DNA of 64,000 nucleotides from AC-32 sp963717725 (lineage in GTDB: Bacteria; Actinomycetota; Thermoleophilia; Gaiellales; Gaiellaceae): assembly GCA_963717725.1 (NCBI GenBank), contig CAVQWS010000025.1, positions 310,001 through 374,000 of the forward strand. The letters are read 5' to 3'. Positions within the stretch are counted from its first letter, which is position 1. Each line of letters begins with the position of its first letter. Both the position numbers and the translations under genes were made by a program. The notes beneath the pieces were generated by a model. The model had not been told where the DNA came from. It saw only the letters and a program-made list of their open reading frames with translations, and searched no databases. Below are positions 25,104 through 33,200 of this stretch, piece after piece.

Positions 25104-25875
25104 TTGGTTCCGAGATGTCTGACGATCGCGGGCTCCGACTCGGGTGGAGGCGCGGGGATCCAGGCCGACCTGAAGGCCTTCGCCGCCGCCGGCTGCTTCG
25201 GCACGAGCGCGATCGTCGCGCTGACGGCGCAGAACACCGTCGGCGTGGTCGCCGTGCACGAGCTGCCGCCCGAGTTCGTGCGCGCCCAGCTCGCGGCCGT
25301 CTTCGACGACATCGGGGTTGACGCGGCCAAGACGGGGATGCTCTTCTCGACGGACCGTGATCGAGACGGTGGCGGACTTCCTCGCCGAGCATCCGGTGCA
25401 GCTCGTGGTCGACCCGGTGATGATCGCGAGCTCGGGCGCGCGGCTATTGCAGGAGGACGCCGTCGCAGCGCTCGTCTCGCGGCTCTTCCCCCTCGCAGCC
25501 GTGGTGACGCCGAACGAGGTCGAGGCGCGGTTGCTCGTCGGCGACGGGCCCAAGCGCGAGCTCGCCGAGCGGCTGGTCGAGCTCGGCGCGCCTGCGGCGA
25601 TCGTGACCGGCGGCCACGGCGACCCGGTCGACCATCTCTTCGACGGCGAGCGACACTTCGAGATCCCGGTCGAGCGGCTCGACGTGCGCGCGACCCATGG
25701 CGCCGGCTGCACGCACTCGGCCACGCTGGCGGCGCTGCTCGCGCGGGGACTGTCGCTCGAGCAAGCCGCGCGCGGAGCGGCCGAGGCGGCCTCGCGGGCG
25801 GTTGCGCAGGGGCTGCCCGAGATCGGCGAGGGCGACGGCCCGGTCGACGTGCTCGGGCTGCGAGGCGCCGCGTGA
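25104..25875 (+). pseudogene. thiD: Hydroxymethylpyrimidine (phosphate) kinase, frameshifted
   Basis: Thiamin pyrimidine branch kinase. The N-terminal half starts at TTG 25104 (GGGAG six bases before it) and shows LTIAGSDSGGGAGIQADLKAF and DAAKTGMLFST. At about 25350-25356 the frame breaks; TVIETVADFLAEHPVQLVVDPVM and the C-terminal THGAGCTHSATLAALLA (anion hole with catalytic Cys) continue in the next frame. Deleting one base near 25353 restores a 257-residue ThiD. The flanking protein is well conserved, so a sequencing error or a very recent mutation is likely. It is first in the riboswitch-controlled thi operon. Confidence 0.88.
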
Positions 25876-25895
25876 GACGACGCGTGCGTCGTCTC
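25874..25895 (+). terminator. Perfect 10-bp inverted repeat after thiD
   Basis: GAGACGACGC, two bases, GCGTCGTCTC. It overlaps the thiD stop codon and is followed at once by a second hairpin (25901-25927). There is no U-tract. It could attenuate read-through into thiM or stabilise the RNA end. Confidence 0.45.
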
Positions 25896-25900
25896 TATCA

Positions 25901-25927
25901 GGCCACACGGGCTTGGCCCGTGCGGCC
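25901..25927 (+). terminator. Second hairpin between thiD and thiM
   Basis: GGCCACACGGGC, loop TTG, GCCCGTGCGGCC: a 12-bp stem with one mismatch. Its right arm runs into the 22-base sequence shared with 62804-62825. Confidence 0.45.
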
Positions 25928-25947
25928 GTCTGAACCGACCAGTCGAC
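25926..25947 (+). repeat. Dispersed 22-base repeat, copy 1
   Basis: Begins CCGTCTGAACCGACC and ends GTCGAC. It matches 19 of 22 bases with 62804-62825 in the same orientation. A further shared CACGGGCTT-type segment lies upstream of each copy, separated by about 12 variable bases, so each copy follows a hairpin arm. Confidence 0.5.
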
Positions 25948-25972
25948 CCGTTGACCGTGAGGAGACTGACGC

Positions 25973-26758
25973 ATGACAGCGGGCGCCGACCTCGCGCTGA
26001 TCCGTGAGCGCAAGCCGCTCGTCCACCAGATCACCAACTACGTGGTGATGAACGAGACCGCTAACGCGACGCTCGCGCTCGGCGCGCTGCCGGTGATGGC
26101 GCACGCGCTGCAGGAGGTCGAGGAGATGGCGAGGGCGGCCTCGGCGCTCGTGCTCAACATCGGCACGCTCTCGGACGCCTGGGTGGAGTCGATGTTGCTC
26201 GCCGGCCGGGCGGCCAATCGCGCCGGCGTGCCGGTGGTGCTTGACCCGGTCGGCGCAGGGGCAACGACCTATCGCACTCAGACCTCGCGCCGGTTGCTCG
26301 CCGAGCTGCGGATCGCGGTCGTCCGCGGCAACTCGGCCGAGATCGCCACGCTGGCGGGCCGGAGCGCGCAGATCCGCGGGGTCGAGGCGGTCGGCGAGGC
26401 CGGCGGTCCCGAGCTGGCCCGCGAGGCCGCGCGCGAGCTGGGCGCTGTCGTCGCCGTCACGGGCCTGGTCGACCACGTCTCGGACGGCTCGACCGTGCAC
26501 GCCGTCGCCAACGGGCACGAGCTGCTCGGCACGGTCACCGGCACCGGCTGCATGGCGACGGCGATCACGGGCTGCTTCCTCGGCGTGCGCGGGGACGACC
26601 CGCTCGCGGCCGCGACCGAGGCGCTGGTCGCGTTCGGCGTCGCCGGCGAGGACGCGGCCAAGAAGGCGAAGGGCCCCGGCTCGTTCCACGTCGCGCTCTA
26701 CGACGCGCTCTACGACCTCGACCCGAAGAAGCTCGACTCGCGCGCCAAGCTTTCGTGA
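25973..26758 (+). CDS. thiM: Hydroxyethylthiazole kinase
   Basis: 261 residues, the normal ThiM length. It phosphorylates the thiazole alcohol in thiamin salvage. Characteristic segments: PLVHQITNYVVMNETANATLALGALPVMA at the start, VVLDPVGAGAT, and the anion-hole/catalytic TGTGCMATAITGCFLG with its Cys. A GAGGAG precedes ATG 25973 at proper distance. With a ThiD, ThiE and ThiL but no thiC/thiG in view, the operon can salvage both thiamin halves. Confidence 0.95.
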   Translation: MTAGADLALIRERKPLVHQITNYVVMNETANATLALGALPVMAHALQEVEEMARAASALVLNIGTLSDAWVESMLLAGRAANRAGVPVVLDPVGAGATTYRTQTSRRLLAELRIAVVRGNSAEIATLAGRSAQIRGVEAVGEAGGPELAREAARELGAVVAVTGLVDHVSDGSTVHAVANGHELLGTVTGTGCMATAITGCFLGVRGDDPLAAATEALVAFGVAGEDAAKKAKGPGSFHVALYDALYDLDPKKLDSRAKLS

Positions 26759-27307
26759 GGCTGCACGCGATCGTCGAGGACCTCGCGGCAGCGCGGGCGG
26801 CGGTCGAAGGCGGCGCGACCGTCGTGCAGCTGCGACGCAAGGGCCTGAGCACGGACGAGCTGGTCGAGGCAGGCCAGGGCTTCGCGGAGCTCGACGCCCT
26901 CTTCGTGGTGAACGACGACGTCGAGGCGGCGCTGCGGCTCGGGGCGAACGGCGTCCACCTCGGGCGCGCAGACGAAGGCGCCGAGAGAGCGCGCGCGGCC
27001 GGGCTGTTCCTCGGGACGTCGGCGGCCTCAGTCGCCGAAGCGCTCGACGGGGAGCGGCAGGGCGCCGCCTACATCGGTGCGGGTCCCGTCTGGCCGACCC
27101 CTTCGAAGCCCGACGCCGACACCGGCGATCGGCCGCGACGGGCTCACCGAGATCTGCCGCGCGGTCTCGATCCCAGTCGTGGCGATCGGCGGCGTCGACG
27201 CCTCCAACGCGGGCGACTGTGTTCGCGCGGGCGCGGCCGGCGTGGCCGTGATCCGGGCCGCGGCCGAAGCACGGGAGCTGCGGGCGGCGGTCGATGCGGC
27301 TCTCTGA
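26755..27307 (+). pseudogene. thiE: Thiamin-phosphate synthase, frameshifted
   Basis: Joins HMP-PP and thiazole-phosphate. From GTG 26755 (overlapping the thiM stop) the frame shows TVVQLRRKG, FVVNDDVEAALRLGANGVHLGRAD and AYIGAGPVWPTPSK. At 27118-27125 the frame breaks; AIGRDGLTEICRAVSIPVVAIGGVDASNAGDCVRAGAAGVAVI continues in the next frame to the stop at 27307. The usual TKTK-type phosphate motif is PTPSK here. One extra base or two missing bases account for it. Together the halves give a normal-length but rather short ThiE of about 184 residues. Confidence 0.88.
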
Positions 27308-28133
27308 GCTCGGCGAGACCGGGCTGCTGGCCGAGCTGGAACGGCGTGGCCTCGCCCGCGGGATCGAGCACGACGCAGCCGAGCTCGGCGGCGGCCTCGT
27401 CGTCACGCAGGACGCGCTCGTCGAGGGCGTCCACTTTCGGCTCGACTGGACGAGCTACCGCGAGCTCGGCTACCGCGCGGCTGCGGTCAACCTCAGCGAC
27501 CTCGCCGCCTCGGGAGCCGAGCCGCAGGCGCTGCTAGTCACGCTCGCCGCGCCGGGCGAGCTCGAGCTCGAGGACGTGCTCGAGCTCTACGAAGGCCTGA
27601 ACGAGCCCGGCGTCGCGATCGCCGGCGGGGACACGAGCAGCGCGCCACAGCTCGTGCTTGCTGTGACCGCGGTCGGCCGCTCGGCACGCGTGCCCGGCCG
27701 AGCCGGGGCCCAACTGGGCGACCTCGTCGTCGTCACCGGCCCGCTGGGCGCCGCGGGTGCGGCCTTCAGGGAGGGCCGTCACACCCGGCCGCCGCTTCGG
27801 CTCGAGGAAGGCCGCCGTCTCGCCGCCGTCGCCCATGCGCTGACCGACATCTCGGACGGGCTGGCGGTCGATGCGGGCCACCTCGCCGCCCGCTCGGGCT
27901 GCCGGCTCGAGCTCGACTTGGGGCAGGGCTCATTGGCGCCCGGCGCGACCGTCGAGGACCTCGGCTTCGGCGAGGACTACGAGCTGCTCGCCGCGACTCC
28001 CGACCCGCTCGAGTTTCCCGTGATCGGCCGCTGCGTCGAGGGCGAAGGCGTTGAAATCCGGCTGATGGGCAAGCCCGTAGACGTGGCAGGGTGGGAGCAC
28101 TTCGGCGGGCGGGGGGCCGGCGACTTGCGCTGA
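27294..28133 (+). CDS. thiL: Thiamin-monophosphate kinase
   Basis: 279-residue AIR-synthase-like kinase making TPP, the riboswitch ligand. Motifs: ALVEGVHFRLDW (Asp/His for Mg-ATP), NLSDLAASGAEPQALLV, AGGDTSSAPQLVL, DISDGLAVDAGHLA and GFGEDYELLAATP. It starts 14 bases inside the end of thiE, so it is translated with it and closes the thiamin operon. Confidence 0.94.
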   Translation: MRLSELGETGLLAELERRGLARGIEHDAAELGGGLVVTQDALVEGVHFRLDWTSYRELGYRAAAVNLSDLAASGAEPQALLVTLAAPGELELEDVLELYEGLNEPGVAIAGGDTSSAPQLVLAVTAVGRSARVPGRAGAQLGDLVVVTGPLGAAGAAFREGRHTRPPLRLEEGRRLAAVAHALTDISDGLAVDAGHLAARSGCRLELDLGQGSLAPGATVEDLGFGEDYELLAATPDPLEFPVIGRCVEGEGVEIRLMGKPVDVAGWEHFGGRGAGDLR

Positions 28134-28161
28134 AACGCGCGAGCGGCAACTCTACGGGCCG

Positions 28162-29226
28162 GTGCTGATCTACATCTTCAGGCGGCTGGTGTGGGCACTG
28201 ATGCTCTTCTTCGTGATCACGCTGATCGCGTTCGTGATGTTCTTCGTCCTGCCGGGCGACTCGACCAACGCGCAGCGCAACCAGCAGGGGTTCGGGACCG
28301 ACCTGCAGACCACGTACAACCTCCGCGGCTCGTTCGTCAGCGAGTACTTCGGCTTCCTCGACCGCGTCGTCGTGCACGCCGACCTCGGCGACTCGACTCG
28401 TTCGCAGGACGCGGTCACCGACGAGATCAAGGACACGCTGCCCATCACTCTCTCGCTCGTGATCGGCGGGATGATCCTTTGCCTGCTGATCGCGATTCCG
28501 ATCGGCATCCTCTCGGCGATGCGGCCTCGCTCGCTGATCGACCGAGGGTCGATGCTGTTCATCCTGGTCCTCATCTCCTGCCAGCCGTTCTGGCTGGGGC
28601 TGATGCTCTCGTACCTGCTCGGCGTGCGGGCGCACGCCTTTCCGGTGGGCGGCTACTGCGATTTCCACCACTACGCGGCGAGCTCGAACTTCTGCAGCGG
28701 CCCGCGCTACTGGGCCTACCACATGGTCCTGCCCTGGTTCACCTTCGCCGCTCTGTTCGCCGCCTTCTACGCACGCATGATCCGGGCGAGCCTGCTCGAG
28801 CAGCTGAACGAGGACTACGTCCGCACCGCGCATGCCAAGGGCGCGAGCTCCCGCCGCGTCTTGCGCGCGCACGTCTTCCGCAACGCCTCCCTGCCGGTGG
28901 TCACGATGCTCGGGATGGACATCGGCGTCGCCTTCGCGGGCGCGCTCTTCATCGAGACGGCCTTCACCCTGGGCGGGATGGGCCAGCTGCTCACCCGCTC
29001 GCTGTACAACAGCGACCTGCCGGTGATCCTCGGGATCGTGCTCGTCGTCAGCGTCGCGGTGGTGATCGCGAACCTGGTCGTGGACATCCTCTACTCGGTG
29101 CTCGACCCGCGGGTCCGCCTGCACGGGCCGTCCGACTCGGTGAAGGCCTCGCGGCGGGTCGTGCGCGAGCTGCGCGCGCCGCAGCAGCAGCAACAGCAGG
29201 CTCCGGAGCCGGCGACGCCTACGTGA
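28162..29226 (+). CDS. DppB/OppB-type ABC transporter permease, solitary
   Basis: 354 residues from GTG 28162. MLIYIFRRLVWALMLFFVITLIAFVMFFVLPGD is the standard start of DppB-like permeases, and the EAA loop reads YVRTAHAKGASSRRVLRAHVFRNA. Six spans are expected. The tail after the last span is long and ends in a Gln/Pro-rich stretch (PQQQQQQAPEPATPT). Neither a DppC partner, an ATPase nor a binding protein is nearby, which is unusual. It lies 28 bases after thiL on the same strand without its own clear promoter and may be cotranscribed with the thi genes. Confidence 0.85.
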   Translation: MLIYIFRRLVWALMLFFVITLIAFVMFFVLPGDSTNAQRNQQGFGTDLQTTYNLRGSFVSEYFGFLDRVVVHADLGDSTRSQDAVTDEIKDTLPITLSLVIGGMILCLLIAIPIGILSAMRPRSLIDRGSMLFILVLISCQPFWLGLMLSYLLGVRAHAFPVGGYCDFHHYAASSNFCSGPRYWAYHMVLPWFTFAALFAAFYARMIRASLLEQLNEDYVRTAHAKGASSRRVLRAHVFRNASLPVVTMLGMDIGVAFAGALFIETAFTLGGMGQLLTRSLYNSDLPVILGIVLVVSVAVVIANLVVDILYSVLDPRVRLHGPSDSVKASRRVVRELRAPQQQQQQAPEPATPT

Positions 29227-29536
29227 GCCACTCGGCCCACGCCTGCTCGTAGTACGAGCGGGGGCGTGCGCCGATCACCGTTCCCCGAGCCTCGCCACCC
29301 TGGAAGAGGATCGCGGTCGGGATCGAGAGCACCTCGTAGCGCGAGGCGGTCTGCAGGTTCTCGTCGATGTCGAGCTTGGCGAACTTGATCCGGCCCTCGT
29401 GCTCGGACTCGAGCTGGGAGAGGATCGGCTCCACCGCGCGGCAGGGCCCGCACCACGGAGCCCAGAAGTCGACCACCACCGGAGTCGAGGACTGCAGGAC
29501 CTCCTGCTCGAAGGTCGCGTCGGTCAGCTCCAGCAC
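29219..29536 (-). CDS. trxA: Thioredoxin
   Basis: 105-residue thioredoxin with active site WCGPC (Cys29, Cys32), the buried Asp in VVVDFWAPWCG and the cis-Pro segment SIPTAILFQGG. It reduces protein disulfides in the cytoplasm. Start GTG 29536; the leaderless -10 is at 29543-29548. Its 3' end overlaps the permease gene by 8 bases. Confidence 0.94.
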   Translation of the reverse strand: MLELTDATFEQEVLQSSTPVVVDFWAPWCGPCRAVEPILSQLESEHEGRIKFAKLDIDENLQTASRYEVLSIPTAILFQGGEARGTVIGARPRSYYEQAWAEWLT

Positions 29537-29542
29537 GCTCCG

Positions 29543-29548
29543 ACTCTA
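29543..29548 (-). promoter_or_regulatory. -10 element TAGAGT, leaderless promoter of trxA
   Basis: TAGAGT lies 6 bases before GTG 29536 and partly overlaps the stop of the upstream glycosyltransferase gene. Confidence 0.55.
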
Positions 29549-30253
29549 CAGGCGTCCTGCCAGCGCCCGGAGCCGCAGCGCCGGCACCTTCCAGATCGCC
29601 TCGAGCACGATCGTGCGGCTCATCTTCGAGCCGCCGTGCTCGCGGTCGACGAAGGTGATCGGCACCTCGACGACGCGGAAGCCGGCACGGAGCGTGCGGT
29701 AGGTGCTCTCGATCTGGAAGACGTACCCCTGGGAGGCGATCGCATCGAGGTCGAGCGTCTCGAGCACCGCGCGCCGGTAGCACCTGAAGCCGCAGGTCAT
29801 GTCCCGGACCGGCACGCCGAGCAGCACCCGTGCGTACCACGAGCCGCCGCTGGAAACGAAGCGACGCACACGCCCCCAGTTGCCGACACCGCCGCCTTCC
29901 ACGTAGCGCGAGCCGAGCACGAGATCGGCGTCGGCGGCCGCGGCGATCAGGCGCGGCACGTCGGCCGGGTCGTGCGAGAAGTCCGCGTCCATCTCGAGGA
30001 CGAGCTCCGCTCCCTCCGCCAGCGCGCGGCCGAAGCCGGCGAGGTAGGCGGGCCCGAGGCCCTCCTTGCGCGGGCGGTGGAGTACCTCGACGTGGTCGTG
30101 CTCGGCCGCCAGGCGGTCGGCCAGCTCGCCGGTTCCGTCCGGTGAGTTGTCGTCGATCACGAGCACGGAGACGCCCTTGTCGGCGAGCGCCTCGACCATC
30201 CGCTCGAGGTTCTCGCGCTCGTTGTAGGTGGGCAAGCAGACGACCGCCTTCAC
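29546..30253 (-). CDS. Polyprenol-phosphate mannosyltransferase-like GT2 enzyme
   Basis: 235 residues from GTG 30253. The GT-A fold has CLPTYNERENLE, VIDDNSPDGTG (34-42) and the metal-binding DADFSHDP (about 89-96), then GSRYVEGG and GFRCYRRAVLE. These match dolichol/polyprenol monophosphomannose synthases (DPM1/Ppm1 catalytic domain). The product would be a lipid-linked sugar for envelope glycans or protein mannosylation; donor specificity cannot be read from sequence. No C-terminal membrane domain is present. Confidence 0.85.
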   Translation of the reverse strand: MKAVVCLPTYNERENLERMVEALADKGVSVLVIDDNSPDGTGELADRLAAEHDHVEVLHRPRKEGLGPAYLAGFGRALAEGAELVLEMDADFSHDPADVPRLIAAAADADLVLGSRYVEGGGVGNWGRVRRFVSSGGSWYARVLLGVPVRDMTCGFRCYRRAVLETLDLDAIASQGYVFQIESTYRTLRAGFRVVEVPITFVDREHGGSKMSRTIVLEAIWKVPALRLRALAGRL

Positions 30254-30258
30254 GCCCC

Positions 30259-30264
30259 TATGAT
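30259..30264 (+). promoter_or_regulatory. -10 element TATGAT, leaderless promoter of polX
   Basis: TATGAT ends 7 bases before ATG 30272. It includes the ATG at 30260, which therefore is unlikely to be the start. Confidence 0.6.
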
Positions 30265-30271
30265 CGCTGTC

Positions 30272-31984
30272 ATGGCGAAGACGCTCCCCCGCAACGCCGA
30301 GGTGGCCGAGCAGCTCGAGCTTTTGGCCGACCTGCTCGAGATCGAGGGGCAGGCCGCCTTTCGCGTGCTCGCCTATCGCCGGGCGGCCGCGCGCGTCCGC
30401 GAGACCGGCACGCCCGTCGCCCAGCTCGCGCTGGACGGAACGGCCAAGGAGCTGCCGGGGATCGGCGCGACGATCCAGGACAAGATCGTCCAGATCGTGA
30501 ACACGGGCGAGATCGAGGCGCTCTCGAAGCGGCGGAAGACGATCCCGCCCGAGGTGGTCGAGTTCCTGCACATTCCCGGTCTAGGCCCGAAGACGGTGCG
30601 CAAGATCTGGCAGGAGCTCGGCGTGACCACGCTCGCCGAGCTGAAGGAAGCCGCGCGCGCCGAGCGGCTGCGGACGCTGCCAGGCCTCGGCGCCAAGACC
30701 GAGGAGAGCATCCTCAAGTCGACCGCGCGCAAGAAGAAAGCGAGCGGCCCGCCGCGCGCCTTGCTGGGGCAGGCGCTGCCCGCGCTGCTCGCGGTGGTCG
30801 AGGTGCTGCGGGAGCATCCCGCCGCCCACCGGGTCTCCGAGGCCGGCAGCGCGCGGCGGCGCAAAGAGACCGTGCGCGACCTCGACATCATCGCCACCGC
30901 CAGCGACCCGAAGGCGCTGACCGAGTACTTCACGCAGCTCGGCTGGGTCTCGGAGGTGGTGGCGAAGGGCGCGACGAAGGCGACGGTCGTCTCACACGAG
31001 GGCTTCCGCTTCGACCTGCGCGTCGTACCGCCCGAGAGCTACGGCAACCTGCTGCAGCACTTCACCGGCTCGAAGGAGCACAACCTCGCGCTGCGGGAGG
31101 ATGCGCAGCGGCGCGGCTTCTCGGTCTCCGAGTACGGGGTCACCGAGGTCGAGAGCGGCGAGGTCTTCACGGCCGAGAGCGAGGAGCAGGTCTACGAGCG
31201 GCTCGGCTACGAGTACATCCCGCCCGAGCTGCGCGAGAACGCCGGCGAGCTCGAGGCGGCGCGCAAGCGCGAGCTGCCGCAGCTGGTCGAGCAGGGCCAG
31301 CTGCGTGGCGACATGCACACGCACTCGCACTGGTCGGCTGACGGCAAGAACTCGCTCGAGGAGATGGTCACGGCCGCCAAGGCGCGCGGCTACGCCTACT
31401 ACGCGATCACCGACCACTCGCACTACCTGCGGGAGGGCCGGATGGAGCAGCAGGCGAAGGAGATCGACAAGCTGGCGAAGCGGGTCGCGCCGCTGAAGCT
31501 GCTGAAGGGCGTCGAGGTGAACATCAAGGCCGACGGCACACTCGACGTCCCCGACGAGGTGCTGGCCGACCGCGACTGGGTGGTCGCCTCGATCCACACC
31601 GCCTTCGATCGCGAGCCGACCGAGCGGATCATGGCGACGATGGAGAACCCGCACGTGCACGTGATCGGACACCTGACCGGCCGCAAGATCACGCGGCGCG
31701 AGCCGATGGAGATCGACCTCGAGCGGGTGATCGAGAAGGCGCTCGAGACGGGCACCTTTCTCGAGATCAACTCGCAGCCCGACCGGCTCGACCTGCGCGA
31801 CGTGAACGCGCGCCTGGCCGGCGAGGCGGGCGTGCCGATTGTGATCTCGAGCGACGCGCACCAGCTCAAGGCGCTGGACTACGTCGACTTCGGCGTCGCG
31901 CAGGCGCGACGTGCGTGGCTGACGGCGGAGCAGGTCGCCAACACCCGCACCTGGGCCCAGCTCAGGAAGCTGATGAAGAAGTGA
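30272..31984 (+). CDS. polX: Family X DNA polymerase with PHP domain (PolX)
   Basis: 570 residues. The N-terminal 8-kDa-like and helix-hairpin-helix region (HIPGLGPKTVRKIW, LPGLGAKTEESIL) precedes the polymerase palm with Asp203, Asp205 (VRDLDIIA) and Asp248 (FDLRVV). From about residue 345 a PHP domain follows with His349 and His351 (HTHSHWSADG), ITDHSH, SIHTAF and SSDAH, giving 3'-5' exonuclease and AP-site activity in bacterial PolX. It fills gaps in base-excision and end-joining repair and may cooperate with the Ku/LigD pair. Start ATG 30272 is chosen from the -10 position. Confidence 0.94.
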   Translation: MAKTLPRNAEVAEQLELLADLLEIEGQAAFRVLAYRRAAARVRETGTPVAQLALDGTAKELPGIGATIQDKIVQIVNTGEIEALSKRRKTIPPEVVEFLHIPGLGPKTVRKIWQELGVTTLAELKEAARAERLRTLPGLGAKTEESILKSTARKKKASGPPRALLGQALPALLAVVEVLREHPAAHRVSEAGSARRRKETVRDLDIIATASDPKALTEYFTQLGWVSEVVAKGATKATVVSHEGFRFDLRVVPPESYGNLLQHFTGSKEHNLALREDAQRRGFSVSEYGVTEVESGEVFTAESEEQVYERLGYEYIPPELRENAGELEAARKRELPQLVEQGQLRGDMHTHSHWSADGKNSLEEMVTAAKARGYAYYAITDHSHYLREGRMEQQAKEIDKLAKRVAPLKLLKGVEVNIKADGTLDVPDEVLADRDWVVASIHTAFDREPTERIMATMENPHVHVIGHLTGRKITRREPMEIDLERVIEKALETGTFLEINSQPDRLDLRDVNARLAGEAGVPIVISSDAHQLKALDYVDFGVAQARRAWLTAEQVANTRTWAQLRKLMKK

Positions 31985-32640
31985 CGCCGCGCCGCTATCG
32001 CGCAGTTGTTCTCGACCTCTGGAACACGATCGCGAAGTGGCCGCACGCCGAGTGGGCGGAGGTTCGCCCGCGGGTCGCCGAGCGCCTGGGCCTGAGCCCG
32101 GAGGAGTTCGACGAGCGCTGGTACGGCGAGCTTGCTCACGAGCGCGAGACCGGGCCGATCGCCGACGTGCTGGCGCGCTTCGACCTCTCGCCGGAGGCCG
32201 CCGAGGACGTGCTCGAGCTGCGGGGTGCCGTCACGCGCCAGGGCCTCGTGCCGGTGCCCGGCGCGGCCGAGACGATCGCCGAGCTCCGTGAGCGCGGCCT
32301 CAAGACTGGCCTGATCACCGTCTGCAGCGAGGACGTGCCGAGGCTGTGGGCCGAGACGGCGTTCCACGGGCTCTTCGACGCGGAGGTCTTCTCGTCATCG
32401 GTCGGTCTCCGCAAGCCCGACCCACGCATCTATCACCTCGCACTCGACCAGCTCGAGGTTCCCGCCGAGGAGGCGATGTTCGTCGGGGACGGCGCGAACG
32501 ACGAGCTCGGAGGAGCCGAGCGGGTCGGGATGACGGCCGTGATGCTCGAGGTGCCGCCCGAGGAGCTGCCCGGCGAAGTGCAGCCGGAGTGGGACGGGCT
32601 GCGGATCCGCGTGCTACCGGAGCTGCTCGAGCTGGTCTAG
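31981..32640 (+). CDS. HAD family hydrolase
   Basis: 219 residues from GTG 31981, overlapping the polX stop as GTGA. HAD motifs: nucleophile in VVLDLWNTIAKW, ITVCSEDVP (motif II), RKPDPRIYHLAL (motif III Lys) and MFVGDGANDELGGAERVG (motif IV). The layout resembles REG-2-like/haloacid dehalogenase-like phosphatases. Substrate unknown. The coupled position suggests it acts with PolX or simply shares its promoter. Confidence 0.85.
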   Translation: MTPRRYRAVVLDLWNTIAKWPHAEWAEVRPRVAERLGLSPEEFDERWYGELAHERETGPIADVLARFDLSPEAAEDVLELRGAVTRQGLVPVPGAAETIAELRERGLKTGLITVCSEDVPRLWAETAFHGLFDAEVFSSSVGLRKPDPRIYHLALDQLEVPAEEAMFVGDGANDELGGAERVGMTAVMLEVPPEELPGEVQPEWDGLRIRVLPELLELV

Positions 32641-33177
32641 CGCCCCGTCGTGCAGCGCTACGCGGTAGCGCCAGAGCGCGCGGCCGGTCTCGAGCAGGCG
32701 CTCGCGAATCGGGCCGGCCAGCTCCCGGGTCGTTCCCCAGCGCGCGGCGCTGATCTCGTGCGTATCGATCGGCCGCAGCTGCTCCTCGTCCGTGTGGGCG
32801 GAGAAGACATGCGTGCGCCACTCGATCACACGGTCGGCGCAGCGGAAGACCGCCTCCGTGCTGACCAGGAACCGCTCGAGCTCGATCTGGATCCCGAGCT
32901 CCTCCTTCGCCTCGCGCTCGACGCCCGTCTCGAAGCGCTCGCCCGGACGGACGCCGCCGCCCGGCGGCCGCCAGACGCCTTCCGGGTAGGACGGCTTCTG
33001 GATCAGCGCGAGCCTGCCGCTCGGGTCGAAGACGAAGAAGGTGACGTCGTGCCGCCGCTCGGGCGAGCCGCCCGCGAGCGTGAACTCCTCGGCGCTCACC
33101 TCGCCCTCCCAGCGCAGCGGCTGCGGCTCGCCGTAGCGCTCGCGCATCGGGGCAAGCACGGCCTCGGTCAGGTGCAT
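32614..33177 (-). CDS. NUDIX hydrolase
   Basis: 187 residues. The Nudix box runs from Gly74 to Ile96 and ends in REAKEELGI, matching GX5EX7REUXEEXGU fully, so it should be an active nucleoside-diphosphate hydrolase. Substrate unknown. Its 3' end overlaps the convergent HAD gene by 27 bases. Confidence 0.88.
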   Translation of the reverse strand: MHLTEAVLAPMRERYGEPQPLRWEGEVSAEEFTLAGGSPERRHDVTFFVFDPSGRLALIQKPSYPEGVWRPPGGGVRPGERFETGVEREAKEELGIQIELERFLVSTEAVFRCADRVIEWRTHVFSAHTDEEQLRPIDTHEISAARWGTTRELAGPIRERLLETGRALWRYRVALHDGALDQLEQLR

Positions 33178-33183
33178 CCGTCG

Positions 33184-33189
33184 ATGGTA
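33184..33189 (-). promoter_or_regulatory. -10 element TACCAT, leaderless promoter of the NUDIX gene
   Basis: TACCAT lies 6 bases before ATG 33177 and shares two bases with the divergent TACGGT. Confidence 0.6.
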
Positions 33190-33193
33190 CGGT
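33188..33193 (+). promoter_or_regulatory. -10 element TACGGT, leaderless promoter of the EamA gene
   Basis: TACGGT lies 7 bases before ATG 33201. The whole divergent regulatory region is only 23 bases, so the two promoters exclude each other. Confidence 0.55.
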
Positions 33194-33200
33194 CGCGCGC

